Below are positions 39,631 through 48,031 of a stretch of 64,000 nucleotides of DNA, in pieces. Position numbers and translations under genes: made by a program. The first letter of the stretch is position 1. Each line of letters opens with the position of its first letter. This DNA is from an uncultured Collinsella sp. (GTDB lineage Bacteria; Actinomycetota; Coriobacteriia; Coriobacteriales; Coriobacteriaceae). Location of the stretch: contig CABUSH010000005.1 in assembly GCA_902494195.1 (NCBI GenBank), forward strand, positions 44,792 through 108,791, given 5' to 3'. The notes under the pieces are model-generated. The model did no database searches, had not been told where the DNA came from, and saw only the letters and a program-made list of their open reading frames with translations.

Positions 39631-39689
39631 AAGAACGTCCCCAATGACTAGTCATTTTTTGTCTAGTCGTTGGGGACACTCTTTGCGAG
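39631..39689. repeat. Intergenic element, family e, copy 3
   Basis: It reads AAGAACGTCCCCAATGACTA, then a T-rich loop, then CTAGTCGTTGGGGACACTC. Arms with CCCCAATGACTAG and CTAGTCGTTGGGG pair imperfectly around TTTTTTG. It begins 11 bases after the gltD stop and could also serve as its terminator. Confidence 0.7.
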
Positions 39690-39972
39690 CGATTTGCCCG
39701 TTTGTCGACGCGCGAGTGTCCATTCGGCGTCTTCTTGAGCTGTGGCGCTCTGCTGTTTCTGTGATGGCCGGGGGCGCTTGGCTCAAAAGGACGGGTTTGC
39801 CGTCTATGTTTACCTGCGGTTTTGTTGCGGTGCGCATTTTCGGTCAAGCTTTTCGTCAAGTGCTTGGTCAGCATCTGGTTTGCAGCCGGAGGCCTATTTT
39901 GCCCGCGCTGGTCGTGGCCGACCACCCTCCTCGTAAGCTCAAATTGAGGTCTATCAGTTTGAGGAGGATGCC
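39690..39972. other. Non-coding stretch between gltD and the next gene
   Basis: After the repeat, nothing convincing is seen. A 110-codon open frame (39644-39976) runs through the repeat, has no ribosome binding site and has no recognisable motif. GAGGAGG before 39973 is the ribosome binding site of the next gene. Confidence 0.5.
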
Positions 39973-40680
39973 ATGACTGACCACGCTTTAGACCGAGCGC
40001 AGCTAGCCGAAGCCGTCGGCAACGATATTGCCGACATGGCCCATTTTTGGATGCTGCGGAAGTTCCAGTTTTTGGAGCCGGCGCGCGAACAGTTCGAGAT
40101 CATTGTCGACCCGTGGCTCAGCTATTGCACCGAGCCTTCGCAAAACGAAATCATGGCCTACAACATGGCATTTACCGATTGGCTGCTCTTCGAGCGCCCC
40201 TATCGCCATGGCAAGACGCTGCTCGAGCTGTATGTTGAAGAGCCGCCGACATCGCTTTCGCCTGCCTCGCTCAAGCGGCTCGAGCAGGTACGCGACACGC
40301 AGTATTTCTCGCGCTTTGGCATTTTGGACAAGGATCCTGCGACTGGTATGGTCGCGCTGAAGGACACGCGCACCGACTGTCGCTTTGATGTCTACGACCC
40401 GCATATCGTGCAAAAGGAGCATTGGAGCGACGGGGCGATTGCGGTGCGCCTCGCCTGCGTCGACGATGTCTGGCTGACGGCGGGACAACTCTATCTGTAT
40501 GACATCGCACGCCTGAGTGACACGGCGGTCGACGGGCCTGGCGCCGTTCATCCAGAAGACCTGGAAGATAGCTTCGACACCTCATGCATCAGCTTCTTTT
40601 TGCGCCTGGTCCGCGACATCATGGGTGCCCAGGGGCGGTACGTGAAGTCGCTCAACATCTACGAGCAGGAGTGGGAGTAG
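39973..40680 (+). CDS. Conserved-looking hypothetical protein
   Basis: A 235-residue soluble protein I do not recognise. It is acidic and rich in aromatic residues, with segments ADMAHFWMLRKFQFLEPAREQFEIIVDPWLSY, DWLLFERPYRHGKTLLELYVEEPP and FLRLVRDIMGAQGRYVKSLNIYEQEWE. It has no signal peptide, no membrane helix and no obvious catalytic motif. GAGGAGG lies just before the ATG, and codon use matches its neighbours, so it is a real gene. A family-b array begins 36 bases after its stop. Confidence 0.8.
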   Translation: MTDHALDRAQLAEAVGNDIADMAHFWMLRKFQFLEPAREQFEIIVDPWLSYCTEPSQNEIMAYNMAFTDWLLFERPYRHGKTLLELYVEEPPTSLSPASLKRLEQVRDTQYFSRFGILDKDPATGMVALKDTRTDCRFDVYDPHIVQKEHWSDGAIAVRLACVDDVWLTAGQLYLYDIARLSDTAVDGPGAVHPEDLEDSFDTSCISFFLRLVRDIMGAQGRYVKSLNIYEQEWE

Positions 40681-40715
40681 GGGATTTGGCTGGTGTCGCC
40701 CTGCTGCCCTGACTT

Positions 40716-41014
40716 TGTCTCAATCTGTAACGTTTAGGGACAAAAAACCGGTCTACCTGTTACAGATTGAGACGAACGCTTGGGCGCCGCTGGTTTGTCT
40801 AAATCTGTAACGTTTGGGGGGCTGGAGAACGTCTAACTGTTACAGACCGAGACGTTTGGCACCTGGTTGGGGGAATGTCTCAATCTGTAACATCTACAGG
40901 CCCAAATTCGACCTACCTGTTACAGATTGAGACGGAAGGTTGGCGGCTGCCGAAAGATCTAAATCTGTAACAACTAGAGGCTCAAAGACTGTCTTCCTGT
41001 TACAGATCAAGACA
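40716..41014. repeat. Family-b tandem array 2 (four units, 80-bp period), upstream of the nuclease-like gene
   Basis: Units start at 40716, 40796, 40876 and 40956, each 59 nt (17-nt arm, 25-nt loop, 17-nt arm), with 21-nt spacers. The spacer between units 3 and 4 (GAAGGTTGGCGGCTGCC plus GAAA) is identical to the one between units 3 and 4 of the array at 42151-42449. The last arm ends nine bases before the GGAGG of the nuclease-like gene, so any promoter must lie in or beyond the array. Confidence 0.95.
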
Positions 41015-41033
41015 TTTGTCAGCGGAGGCAACG

Positions 41034-42110
41034 GTGACGATGGTCCATTTGTCCGATGTGGTGGTGATGGAAGTGTCTAATACCGTTCTCAAACACAAGC
41101 ATACGACTCGCAACACGTTGGCGCGGAATAGGATGCTTGCCAGGCTCACGGAGGCGGCTGAACAAGGCGTGTTGCTTGTGACGCACGACAATGCCGAGCT
41201 CATGTGGCTGCGGCGTCATGTGGGAACCGATGATATCGCGGAGCCCGAGCCGTATTTGTTCTGCTTTCAACATGATTGGGATGTACTGACACCGGCGGAG
41301 CGAGCGCCGCGTACTATCAAGGGGCTTGCCGAGTTTCACCCCGATTGGGCGTTTTGGGGATATGACGCCGCGCTGATATGGGATCTGGAAGTGCCGAATG
41401 ATCTACTCGGGCCGCGTTACTTGGTCAAGACGGGTTGTTCGGTGGCGTTGAGTATGGGATATAGGCTGTTGCGTCCGCAGGCGGCGGGTGCGCTTGAGCG
41501 CGTCGACGGCGTGCGAGTGACGCCGTTTTGGCGCACGGTGGAGGATTGTCTGCTGCGTGCGCCGTTCTCCTACGGGTTGGCGATTGCCGATTCTGCACTG
41601 CGGGCGAAAGGCGTATCACGTGGGGATTTGTGCGAGCGCCTCCGCGCCGATTGCGAGGGCAGGCGAGGGTATCGCAGGGCACAGGTGATTGCGTCGTATG
41701 CAGACGGGCTGTCCGAAAACGGCGGCGAGTCTCGGTTCCGAGCATTCTTTATTGCGTACGGCTTTCCGGTTCCGGAGCTACAGGTGGAGTTTCGCGACCC
41801 GCTCGATCCGAGCCAGGTGTTTCGGGTTGATTATTTCTGGAGGCTCGAGGACGGGGCATGTGTCATCGGCGAGCTCGACGGGAAGGGAAAGTATACCCTG
41901 CGGGATGGTGGGGATCGGGAGTCGGTCGACCCATTCGTGGCAGAACGTCAGCGAGAGTCTCATCTGACGATGCTCGGGCACAAGGTGCTTCGGTTTACGT
42001 TTGATGAACTCAAGAACCCGGGGAAGCTGGCTGAAAAGATGAGACTGGCGGGAATTCCACAGCGGGCCGATCTGGCTGAGGAATGGAGACGCCAGTGGTA
42101 TGGGTGCTAA
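41034..42110 (+). CDS. AbiEi-like/DUF559 PD-(D/E)XK nuclease-like protein between repeat arrays
   Basis: About 358 residues. The C-terminal ~110 residues show a Vsr/DUF559-type nuclease pattern: GGESRFRAFF (E), FRVDYFW (D), IGELDGKGKY (E-x-D-G-x-x-K) and RESHLTMLGHKVLRFTFDEL. The N-terminal part (FQHDWDVLTPAERAPRTIKGLAEFHPDWAFWGYDAALIWDLEVP) resembles AbiEi-type domains that precede DUF559 in many actinobacterial proteins. This assignment is from memory of family patterns. Start is GTG 41034 or ATG 41040, both behind GGAGG. No toxin partner is adjacent. Four family-b units lie on each side. A nicking or cleavage role on those hairpins is possible but unproven. Confidence 0.75.
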   Translation: MTMVHLSDVVVMEVSNTVLKHKHTTRNTLARNRMLARLTEAAEQGVLLVTHDNAELMWLRRHVGTDDIAEPEPYLFCFQHDWDVLTPAERAPRTIKGLAEFHPDWAFWGYDAALIWDLEVPNDLLGPRYLVKTGCSVALSMGYRLLRPQAAGALERVDGVRVTPFWRTVEDCLLRAPFSYGLAIADSALRAKGVSRGDLCERLRADCEGRRGYRRAQVIASYADGLSENGGESRFRAFFIAYGFPVPELQVEFRDPLDPSQVFRVDYFWRLEDGACVIGELDGKGKYTLRDGGDRESVDPFVAERQRESHLTMLGHKVLRFTFDELKNPGKLAEKMRLAGIPQRADLAEEWRRQWYGC

Positions 42111-42150
42111 GGGGTGCAACTGACGCGAATGTGGTTGTTCCTGCCGAGTT

Positions 42151-42449
42151 TGTCTCGATCTGTAACAACAAGGGGCCGTTTGGCCTCGTAGCTGTTACAG
42201 ATCGAGACAGAAGGTTGGCTGCCGCTAAAAGATCTCAATCTGTAACATCTAGAGGCCGAAAACCTGTCTACTTGTTACAGATTTAGACGTTTGACGACAG
42301 GGCTGGAGAATATCTCAATCTGTAACGTTTGGCGGCTGTTTGGGCCCGTAACTGTTACAGATTGAGACGGAAGGTTGGCGGCTGCCGAAAGACCTCGATC
42401 TGTAACATCAAGGAGTCCAATAACCCTGTACCTGTTACAGATCGAGACA
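42151..42449. repeat. Family-b tandem array 3 (four units, 80-bp period), downstream of the nuclease-like gene
   Basis: Units start at 42151, 42231, 42311 and 42391, again 17+25+17 nt with 21-nt spacers. The array starts 40 bases after the gene stop. Loops here partly differ in type (GGCCGTTTGGCC in unit 1, CGGCTGTTTGGG in unit 3), but their length stays 25. Spacers 1 and 3 share the GAAGGTTGGC motif seen in array 2. Confidence 0.95.
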
Positions 42450-42597
42450 TTCCCCTGATGTTGCTGGGGTGGGGCTGCAACGTATTTCGTCCCCCACATC
42501 CCCTCTTCCATCCGTTAACCGATGCGTCTGCAGCAATCCAGCGGGACTAGGTAATAATGGACAAATGTTGAAGTTTTCTGAGGGGGAGGAGCTCGAT

Positions 42598-43968
42598 ATG
42601 GCGTCTGCCGATCGTTCCACGTTGTTTATCAATGCGACCATTCTGGATGGTTCGGAGCATATGGAGCCGCAACCCGATATGGCCGTGACTGTTGAGCGCG
42701 GCGTCATCACCTGGATGGGGCCGAGTGCTGTGGCGCAGGCGCCCGCGGGTGCCGAGGTTATCGACCTGGGTGGCGCGTATCTCATGCCAGGCCTCATCAA
42801 TATGCATGTGCATCTGTGCGGTTCGGGCAAGCCGGTTTCGGCGGGCGATGCGGGCGCGCTGATGAAGAAGCTCGATAATCCCGTGGGGCGCGCCATCGTG
42901 CGCCATATTCTTAAGGGCAGCGCCCAACAACAACTGGCAAGTGGCGTGACCACGGTGCGCGGCGCGGGCGACCCGCTGTTTGCCGATCTGGCCGTGCGCG
43001 ATGCTATCGATGCCGGCAAGTATCAAGGTCCTCGCCTGGTGGCGCCGGGAACGGGTGTCACGGTGCCGGGCGGCCATGGTGCGGGTTTGTTCGCCCAGGT
43101 GGCCAACAGTCCCGCCGAGGCAGCCGAACAGGTGCGCGACCTGTATGCGCGCGGTGCCGACGTCATCAAGCTGTTCGTGACGGGCGGCGTGTTCGACGCT
43201 ACCGAGGTGGGCGAGCCGGGCGTGCTGCGCATGCCGGTCGAGGTTGCCGCGGCGGCGTGCAAGGCGGCGCACGAGGTGGGCCTGCCGGTTATGGCCCATG
43301 TCGAGAGTACCGAGGGTGTGAAGGCCGCGCTTGAGGCCGGCGTCGACACGATTGAGCACGGCGCTCCGATGACGCCCGAGATCTTGGAACTGTACCGCGG
43401 CGCCGCGGGCACGCAGCTTGAGGGACGTACGCCCAGCGTTACCTGCACTATCAGCCCGGCGCTGCCGTTTGTATTGCTCGACCCGGAAAAGACCCATTCG
43501 ACTGACACGCAAAAGAAGAACGGCGATATCGTGTGCTCGGGTATTATCGAGAGCGCTCGTGCCGCACTGGAAGCTGGCGTTAAGGTGGGCCTTGGCACGG
43601 ACTCGAGCTGCCCGTTCGTGACGCAGTACGACATGTGGCGTGAGGTGGCCTATTTTGCCAAGTATGTCGGCGTGAGCAACGCCTTCGCGCTGCATACGGC
43701 TACGCAAGTCAATGCTGAGCTGCTGGGGCTGGGCGGCGAGACCGGCACGATTGAGTGCGGCAAGGCTGCCGATATCTTGGTGACGCGCGAGAACCCGCTC
43801 GATGACCTGTGCGCTCTGCGTGAGCCGATGCACGTGATGTGTCGCGGCGATCTGGTGCGCAAGCTCAAGGTGAAGCGCATCCTCGAGGTGGATGCCGAGC
43901 TCGACGCGATTATGGCCATGCCAGCCGAAGCGCTTGCTGAGGAGCTGGCCCGCGACGGTGTGGCGTAG
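42598..43968 (+). CDS. Metal-dependent amidohydrolase
   Basis: A 456-residue amidohydrolase-superfamily enzyme. It shows YLMPGLINMHVHLCG (first two metal histidines), GVTTVRGAGD, IKLFVTGGVFDATEVGEPG (lysine position), PVMAHVES, DTIEHGAPM and GLGTDSSCPF (catalytic aspartate). The C-terminal ECGKAADILVTRENPLDD is typical of imidazolonepropionase-like or Xaa-Pro dipeptidase-like members. The substrate cannot be told from sequence. The ATG at 42598 has GGGGGAGGAG upstream; the longer open frame that runs into the repeats is not used. Confidence 0.9.
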   Translation: MASADRSTLFINATILDGSEHMEPQPDMAVTVERGVITWMGPSAVAQAPAGAEVIDLGGAYLMPGLINMHVHLCGSGKPVSAGDAGALMKKLDNPVGRAIVRHILKGSAQQQLASGVTTVRGAGDPLFADLAVRDAIDAGKYQGPRLVAPGTGVTVPGGHGAGLFAQVANSPAEAAEQVRDLYARGADVIKLFVTGGVFDATEVGEPGVLRMPVEVAAAACKAAHEVGLPVMAHVESTEGVKAALEAGVDTIEHGAPMTPEILELYRGAAGTQLEGRTPSVTCTISPALPFVLLDPEKTHSTDTQKKNGDIVCSGIIESARAALEAGVKVGLGTDSSCPFVTQYDMWREVAYFAKYVGVSNAFALHTATQVNAELLGLGGETGTIECGKAADILVTRENPLDDLCALREPMHVMCRGDLVRKLKVKRILEVDAELDAIMAMPAEALAEELARDGVA

Positions 43969-44002
43969 ATGAGACAAAGGGACAGCTCCGTTGCCGCATA
44001 CA

Positions 44003-44040
44003 AAAAGCCGAGGTCTCAACACGAGGCCTCGGCTTTTATT
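44003..44040. terminator. Bidirectional terminator between convergent genes
   Basis: AAAAGCCGAGG (44003-44013) pairs with CCTCGGCTTTT (44027-44037). T runs on both strands let it serve the amidohydrolase gene and the leftward zinc-ribbon gene. Confidence 0.9.
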
Positions 44041-44059
44041 TTGTCCTATGGTGTAGCGG

Positions 44060-44533
44060 CTAGGAGCGCGTCTCCATCTTGGCGTGGCACTTGGGGCAGG
44101 TGACGCGAATCTTGCCTTTGCCCTTGGGAACAGAGAGTATCTGGCCGCAGTTGGGGCACTTGAGGTATGCCGTGGTCTTGCGACCCTTCCACATCTTCTT
44201 GGCCGTGCGCTTGGCACGCTCAAAGTCTTCCTTGCTCGTTCCAGCTGAGCGCGAGGTGCTTGCCGCCGCAGTTCCACCGCCCAAGCTGGCGACGAACTTG
44301 CCCAAGCCGGGAACGTTCGCGGTCGCGGCGACAAAGGCAGCGTTTTCCTTGCGACGTGCATCGATATTTTTGGACAGGCCGCGCAGCACGCCAATCACGA
44401 TAACGGCGATGGCGATCCAGCTGAGCCACTGGATGCGGGCTATCGATCCGATCATCGCGATGACGATGCCGGCAAAACCCATCACGATGGTGAGTTCGTC
44501 GGCGCCATTGCGGCCTTTCATAAAGTCATTCAT
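44060..44533 (-). CDS. Membrane protein with C-terminal zinc ribbon
   Basis: A 157-residue protein. Two hydrophobic helices (ELTIVMGFAGIVIAMIGSIA and WLSWIAIAVIVIGVLRGLS) lie within residues 10-60. A linker follows, and then a zinc ribbon with CPNCGQ and CPKCHAK in the last 35 residues. No enzymatic motif is present. Small zinc-ribbon membrane proteins of this kind are common and uncharacterised in Coriobacteriia. The ATG at 44533 is used because the upstream in-frame start lacks a ribosome binding site. Confidence 0.8.
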   Translation of the reverse strand: MNDFMKGRNGADELTIVMGFAGIVIAMIGSIARIQWLSWIAIAVIVIGVLRGLSKNIDARRKENAAFVAATANVPGLGKFVASLGGGTAAASTSRSAGTSKEDFERAKRTAKKMWKGRKTTAYLKCPNCGQILSVPKGKGKIRVTCPKCHAKMETRS

Positions 44534-44588
44534 GCAAATTGCCTTTCGTTCGATATGCTGCACGCCTTTATACCCGATTTAGAGCAAG

Positions 44589-44669
44589 GGGGACAGGTCA
44601 ATCTGCGCCAATGTGGTGCAAACGTACCTGTCCCCGATACACCAAGATGGTGCAAAACAGTCTGTCCCC
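44589..44669. repeat. Intergenic element, family c, degenerate copy
   Basis: GGGGACAGGT (44589-44598) pairs with ACCTGTCCCC (44626-44635), and a third CTGTCCCC follows at 44662-44669. Between them are two CACCA/TGGTG-like mini-hairpins, as in the loop of the 9341-9407 copy. Confidence 0.65.
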
Positions 44670-44679
44670 GATGCCCCAA

Positions 44680-44952
44680 TTACTTGGAGAGCTTGTCGAC
44701 GACGCGTTCGATCTCGGCGAGCTTGGCGGCCTTGAGGTCTTCGTCGCCCGATTCGATCGCCGAAGTCACACAGCCCTCGATATGCGCCTTAAGCACGTCG
44801 GCGTTAATGCGCGCGAGGAGCGCCTGTGTGGCCATGAGCTGCGTGGAAATATCGACGCAATAGCGGTCCTCCTCGACCATCCGCAAGATGCCGTCGATCT
44901 GACCGCGTGCCGTCTTGAGCATGCGGGTCACCGATTTGTGGTCTGCCATCAT
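44680..44952 (-). CDS. csoR: CsoR-type copper-sensing repressor
   Basis: A 90-residue all-helical regulator of the CsoR/RcnR family. The copper ligands are present: C32 (DRYCVDI), H57 and C61 (AHIEGCV), the Cys-His-Cys set expected for Cu(I) sensing. Helix 1 reads MLKTARGQIDGILRMVEEDR, the conserved family start. It lies downstream of copA and copZ on the same strand. The palindrome in the copA promoter matches a CsoR box, so it should repress this operon until Cu(I) binds. Starts at 44952 or 44949 are equivalent. Confidence 0.93.
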   Translation of the reverse strand: MMADHKSVTRMLKTARGQIDGILRMVEEDRYCVDISTQLMATQALLARINADVLKAHIEGCVTSAIESGDEDLKAAKLAEIERVVDKLSK

Positions 44953-44990
44953 GGCGGGTCCTCGTTTCTGGTCGGGGTGCGCGTGAGTCG

Positions 44991-45212
44991 TTACGCGGCG
45001 GTTACGGACAGGGCGTGGAACTTCTCGCCGGCGCCCTCGACGGCGGCGGCGAGCTGCTCGGCGGTCACGGTGTCGGCGCACTCCACCTGGACGGTCTGGG
45101 TCTCGTGATCGGCGTCGGCGTCGGTCACGCCGGCCACGTTGAGCAACGCCGTCTCGACGGTGGCATCGCAGTGGCCGCACATAAGGCCGGAAGTCTTAAT
45201 TGTGAAACGCAT
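44991..45212 (-). CDS. copZ: Copper chaperone (heavy-metal-associated domain protein)
   Basis: A 73-residue HMA domain with the metal motif GLMCGHC near residues 10-16 and the end VEGAGEKFHALSV. It should carry Cu(I) to the N-terminal domain of CopA. The ATG at 45212 gives the standard length. The same frame continues 37 codons upstream through a hairpin, but that part has no ribosome binding site. It lies between copA and csoR on the minus strand. Confidence 0.9.
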   Translation of the reverse strand: MRFTIKTSGLMCGHCDATVETALLNVAGVTDADADHETQTVQVECADTVTAEQLAAAVEGAGEKFHALSVTAA

Positions 45213-45237
45213 GGGTATTCCTCTCTGTTGTGTCGGC

Positions 45238-45330
45238 TTTCCCAGGCAGCCGACCTTGACCTTCAAGCCGTCGCTCGCGTACCGAAGTACGCGTCGCTCC
45301 TCTTTCAGGTCAATCTCGGGCACCTGGAAA
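45238..45330. other. Long imperfect hairpin between copA and copZ, UUCG-capped on the transcribed strand
   Basis: The two halves (about 45238-45282 and 45287-45330) are imperfectly complementary over more than 40 bases. At the apex GCGTAC pairs with GTACGC around CGAA, which reads UUCG in the leftward transcript. It lies in the intercistronic region and may process or stabilise the mRNA segments. Confidence 0.6.
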
Positions 45331-45359
45331 ACCCGTTCTAAATGGACTTAATGGTGATC

Positions 45360-47699
45360 CTATTTTGCCACTTTGGGCTTAAAGGATTTTAGGCGCAGAG
45401 CGTTGCTTACGACACATACGCTCGACAGGCTCATGGCCGCGGCGCCAAACATCGGCGAAAGCTGCCATCCGGTGAGCGGGAAGAACACGCCCGCCGCCAG
45501 CGGAATGCCGATGCCGTTGTAGAACAGCGCCCAGAACAGGTCCTGCTTGATGTTGCGGATCGTGGCGCGCGAAAGCTCGATGGCGCGGGCGACGTCCATG
45601 AGGTCGCTGCGCATGAGTACCACGTCGGCGCCCTCCTTGGCGATGTCGGCGCCGGTGCCGATAGCAAGGCCCACGTCGGCGCGCGCCAGGGCGGGGGAGT
45701 CGTTGATGCCGTCGCCCACCATGGTGACCTTACTGCCCGCATCCTGCAGCTCGCGCACGTGGCGCTCCTTGTCGGCGGGAAGCACGTCGGCGATGACCTG
45801 CTTGCTGGTCAGTCCCACGCGGCGGGCGATGGCCTCGGCCGTCACGCGGTTGTCGCCGGTGAGCATGCGCACGTCGACGCCAAGCGAGCGCAGTGCGGCG
45901 ATGGCCCCGGCGCTCGTCTCCTTGACCTCGTCAGCCACGGCAATGGTGCCGGCAAGCTCGCCGTTCTTGGCAAAGAACAGCGGCGTCTTGCCCTCGGCGG
46001 CAAATTGTTCGGCAAGACCCGCGGGCACGGTAACGCCCAGTTCGTCCATCAGGCGTACGTTGCCGGCTGCAATGGCGTTTTGCCCCTCGCGCGCCGTAAC
46101 GCCTCGCCCGGGCACGGCAGTAAAGTCCTCGACCATGCGCTCGACGATCCCGCGTGTCTCGCACTCGGCCATAATCGCCTCGGCCAGCGGGTGCTCGCTC
46201 GAGCGCTCTAACGCGGCGGCCAACTTGAGCAGCGCCTTTTCGCTCATGGCGGGCGAGCCGTCAGCGCGCGTGGCTACCACGATATCGGTCACGGCAGGCT
46301 TGCCGCGGGTGACCGTGCCCGTCTTATCGAGCACCACGGTGCCCACGCTGCGCAGGTTCTCCAGCGCCTCGGCGCTCTTAAACAGAATGCCCATCTCGGC
46401 GCCCTTGCCGGTGCCGACCATAATGGCGACGGGCGTGGCCAGGCCCAGCGCGCACGGGCAGCTGATCACCAGCACAGCGACGGCGGAGGTGAGCGCCTCA
46501 TTCACGTCGCTGGTCAGTGCCATCCACGCCACAAAAGTTACGGCAGAGATTACAAACACCACGGGCACGAACACGCCGGCGACCTTGTCGGCCATGCGGG
46601 CGATGGGCGCCTTGGTGGCGTTGGCGTCCTCGACGAGCTGGATAATCTTGGCGAGCGACGTGTCGGCGCCCACACGCGTGGCGCGGAAGGTAAACGAGCC
46701 CGTGCGGTTGACCGTGGCCGCGTTGACAGTGTCGCCGGCGGTCTTTTCCACGGGGATGGACTCGCCGGTCAGCGCACTTTCGTCCACGGCCGAAGCGCCC
46801 TCGAGCACCACGCCGTCAACGGGGATGGACTCGCCGGGACGCACGCGCAGCACCTGGCCGGGCAGAATGGCATCGACGTCGACGGTGGCCTCGGTACCGT
46901 CCTCTGCCACGACGGTCGCGGTCTTGGGTGCTAAGTCGATGAGCGCCTCGATAGCGCCGCCGGTCTTGGACTTGCTGCGCGTCTCGAGGTATTTGCCCAC
47001 GGTGACGAGCGACAGGATGGTGCCAGCGCTCTCAAAATACAGGTTGTCCATGCTCGTCATCATGGCCTCGTGCACCTGACCTGCGGCTAGCTGGTCGGCC
47101 ATGATGAACATGGCGTAGAGCGACCAGGCGATGGAGGCGGTGGCGCCCACGGCAATAAGGGCGTCCATGGTGGGCGCGCCGTGCGCGAGCGATTTAAACC
47201 CGTTGATAAAGTACGCGTCGTTGACGTAGACGATGGGGATGAGCAGGACGAGCTCGGTGAGCGCGAGTGTCATGCTGTGGGTGTGGTCGGTGAAGACGCC
47301 GGGCAGTGGCCAACCGAGCATGTGTCCCATGCCTATGTAAAACAGCGGGATGAGGAAGATAATCGAGATGATGAGGCGGGTGCGCATGGCGGAGGCGGCG
47401 GCCTCCAGCTTTTTGGTGGGCGACTCCATATGGGCGGCGCCGGACCTGGCTTGCGTGTTGCCGCTTTGGACAGCGTCGGTGCCCGTGCTGATGGGCGAGG
47501 CCGAGTAGCCCGCGCGGTCGACAGCGGTGCAGATGTCGTCGGGGGAGACCTGCGCAGGGTCGTAGTCCACCAGCATAGAGCCGGCGAGCAGATTGACCGC
47601 GACGCTTTGGACGCCGTCGAGTTTGCTCACGGCACGGTCCACGTGCGCCTGGCAGGCGGCGCACGTCATGCCGCCCACATCGAATTTATCTTGAGCCAT
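45360..47699 (-). CDS. copA: Copper-translocating P-type ATPase CopA
   Basis: A 779-residue P1B-type ATPase that exports Cu(I) across the membrane. It has one N-terminal HMA domain (GGMTCAAC, C13 and C16), about eight membrane helices, the translocation motif [12 protein letters not shown], phosphorylation site DKTGT, and nucleotide and hinge motifs MLTGDN and [10 protein letters not shown]. All catalytic residues are intact. The ATG at 47699 is preceded by AAAGGAG. It heads the leftward copA-copZ-csoR group and is controlled by the CsoR-type palindrome at 47760-47772. Confidence 0.95.
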   Translation of the reverse strand: MAQDKFDVGGMTCAACQAHVDRAVSKLDGVQSVAVNLLAGSMLVDYDPAQVSPDDICTAVDRAGYSASPISTGTDAVQSGNTQARSGAAHMESPTKKLEAAASAMRTRLIISIIFLIPLFYIGMGHMLGWPLPGVFTDHTHSMTLALTELVLLIPIVYVNDAYFINGFKSLAHGAPTMDALIAVGATASIAWSLYAMFIMADQLAAGQVHEAMMTSMDNLYFESAGTILSLVTVGKYLETRSKSKTGGAIEALIDLAPKTATVVAEDGTEATVDVDAILPGQVLRVRPGESIPVDGVVLEGASAVDESALTGESIPVEKTAGDTVNAATVNRTGSFTFRATRVGADTSLAKIIQLVEDANATKAPIARMADKVAGVFVPVVFVISAVTFVAWMALTSDVNEALTSAVAVLVISCPCALGLATPVAIMVGTGKGAEMGILFKSAEALENLRSVGTVVLDKTGTVTRGKPAVTDIVVATRADGSPAMSEKALLKLAAALERSSEHPLAEAIMAECETRGIVERMVEDFTAVPGRGVTAREGQNAIAAGNVRLMDELGVTVPAGLAEQFAAEGKTPLFFAKNGELAGTIAVADEVKETSAGAIAALRSLGVDVRMLTGDNRVTAEAIARRVGLTSKQVIADVLPADKERHVRELQDAGSKVTMVGDGINDSPALARADVGLAIGTGADIAKEGADVVLMRSDLMDVARAIELSRATIRNIKQDLFWALFYNGIGIPLAAGVFFPLTGWQLSPMFGAAAMSLSSVCVVSNALRLKSFKPKVAK

Positions 47700-47746
47700 G
47701 GCTTCTCCTTTCTGTGACGTAGTGTCGGAAATGTTAACCATCCGAT

Positions 47747-47777
47747 ACTATACACCCATACCCCCTGGGGGTGTCCA
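47747..47777 (-). promoter_or_regulatory. copA promoter with CsoR-type operator
   Basis: On the minus strand TGGACA (47772-47777) and TATAGT (47747-47752) are separated by 19 bases. The palindrome ACCCCCTGGGGGT (47760-47772, plus-strand reading) fills the spacer. Poly-C/poly-G dyads of this form are the known CsoR binding sites, and the overlap predicts direct repression. Confidence 0.75.
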
Positions 47778-47851
47778 GTGGAGATTGAAATGTATGACAT
47801 TCTGGTATTGGTCGAGGTGATAGCCAGGTCGGCGGACCGTAGCCGGTCTAA

Positions 47852-47990
47852 TGTCTCAATCTGTAACAACTAGACCCGTTTTTGTCGAGTAACTGTTACA
47901 GATCGAGACATTACATCGAGCCACAATTTAACGTCTCAATCTGTAACGCCTAAGGACCGTTTTTCCTGCTAGATGTTACAGATCGAGACA
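47852..47990. repeat. Family-b tandem array 4 (two units, 80-bp period)
   Basis: Units are at 47852-47910 and 47932-47990, with 17-nt arms, 25-nt loops and a 21-nt spacer. The array lies between the divergent-side copA promoter and the 3' end of the kinase gene. Confidence 0.92.
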
Positions 47991-48031
47991 ATTGCCGGGG
48001 AGGGGTCCCGTTGCGGCAAGACGCCCGCCGC

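Noticed and set aside
39644..39976. A 110-codon gene between gltD and the hypothetical gene
   Set aside because: It starts inside a repeat, has no ribosome binding site and no recognisable domain.
40716..42449. CRISPR array
   Set aside because: The repeats are inverted pairs around loops with a shared consensus, not direct repeats with unrelated spacers, and no cas gene is nearby.
45213..45323. A 37-residue N-terminal extension of CopZ
   Set aside because: The segment runs through a long hairpin, has no ribosome binding site, and the internal ATG at 45212 gives the normal CopZ length.
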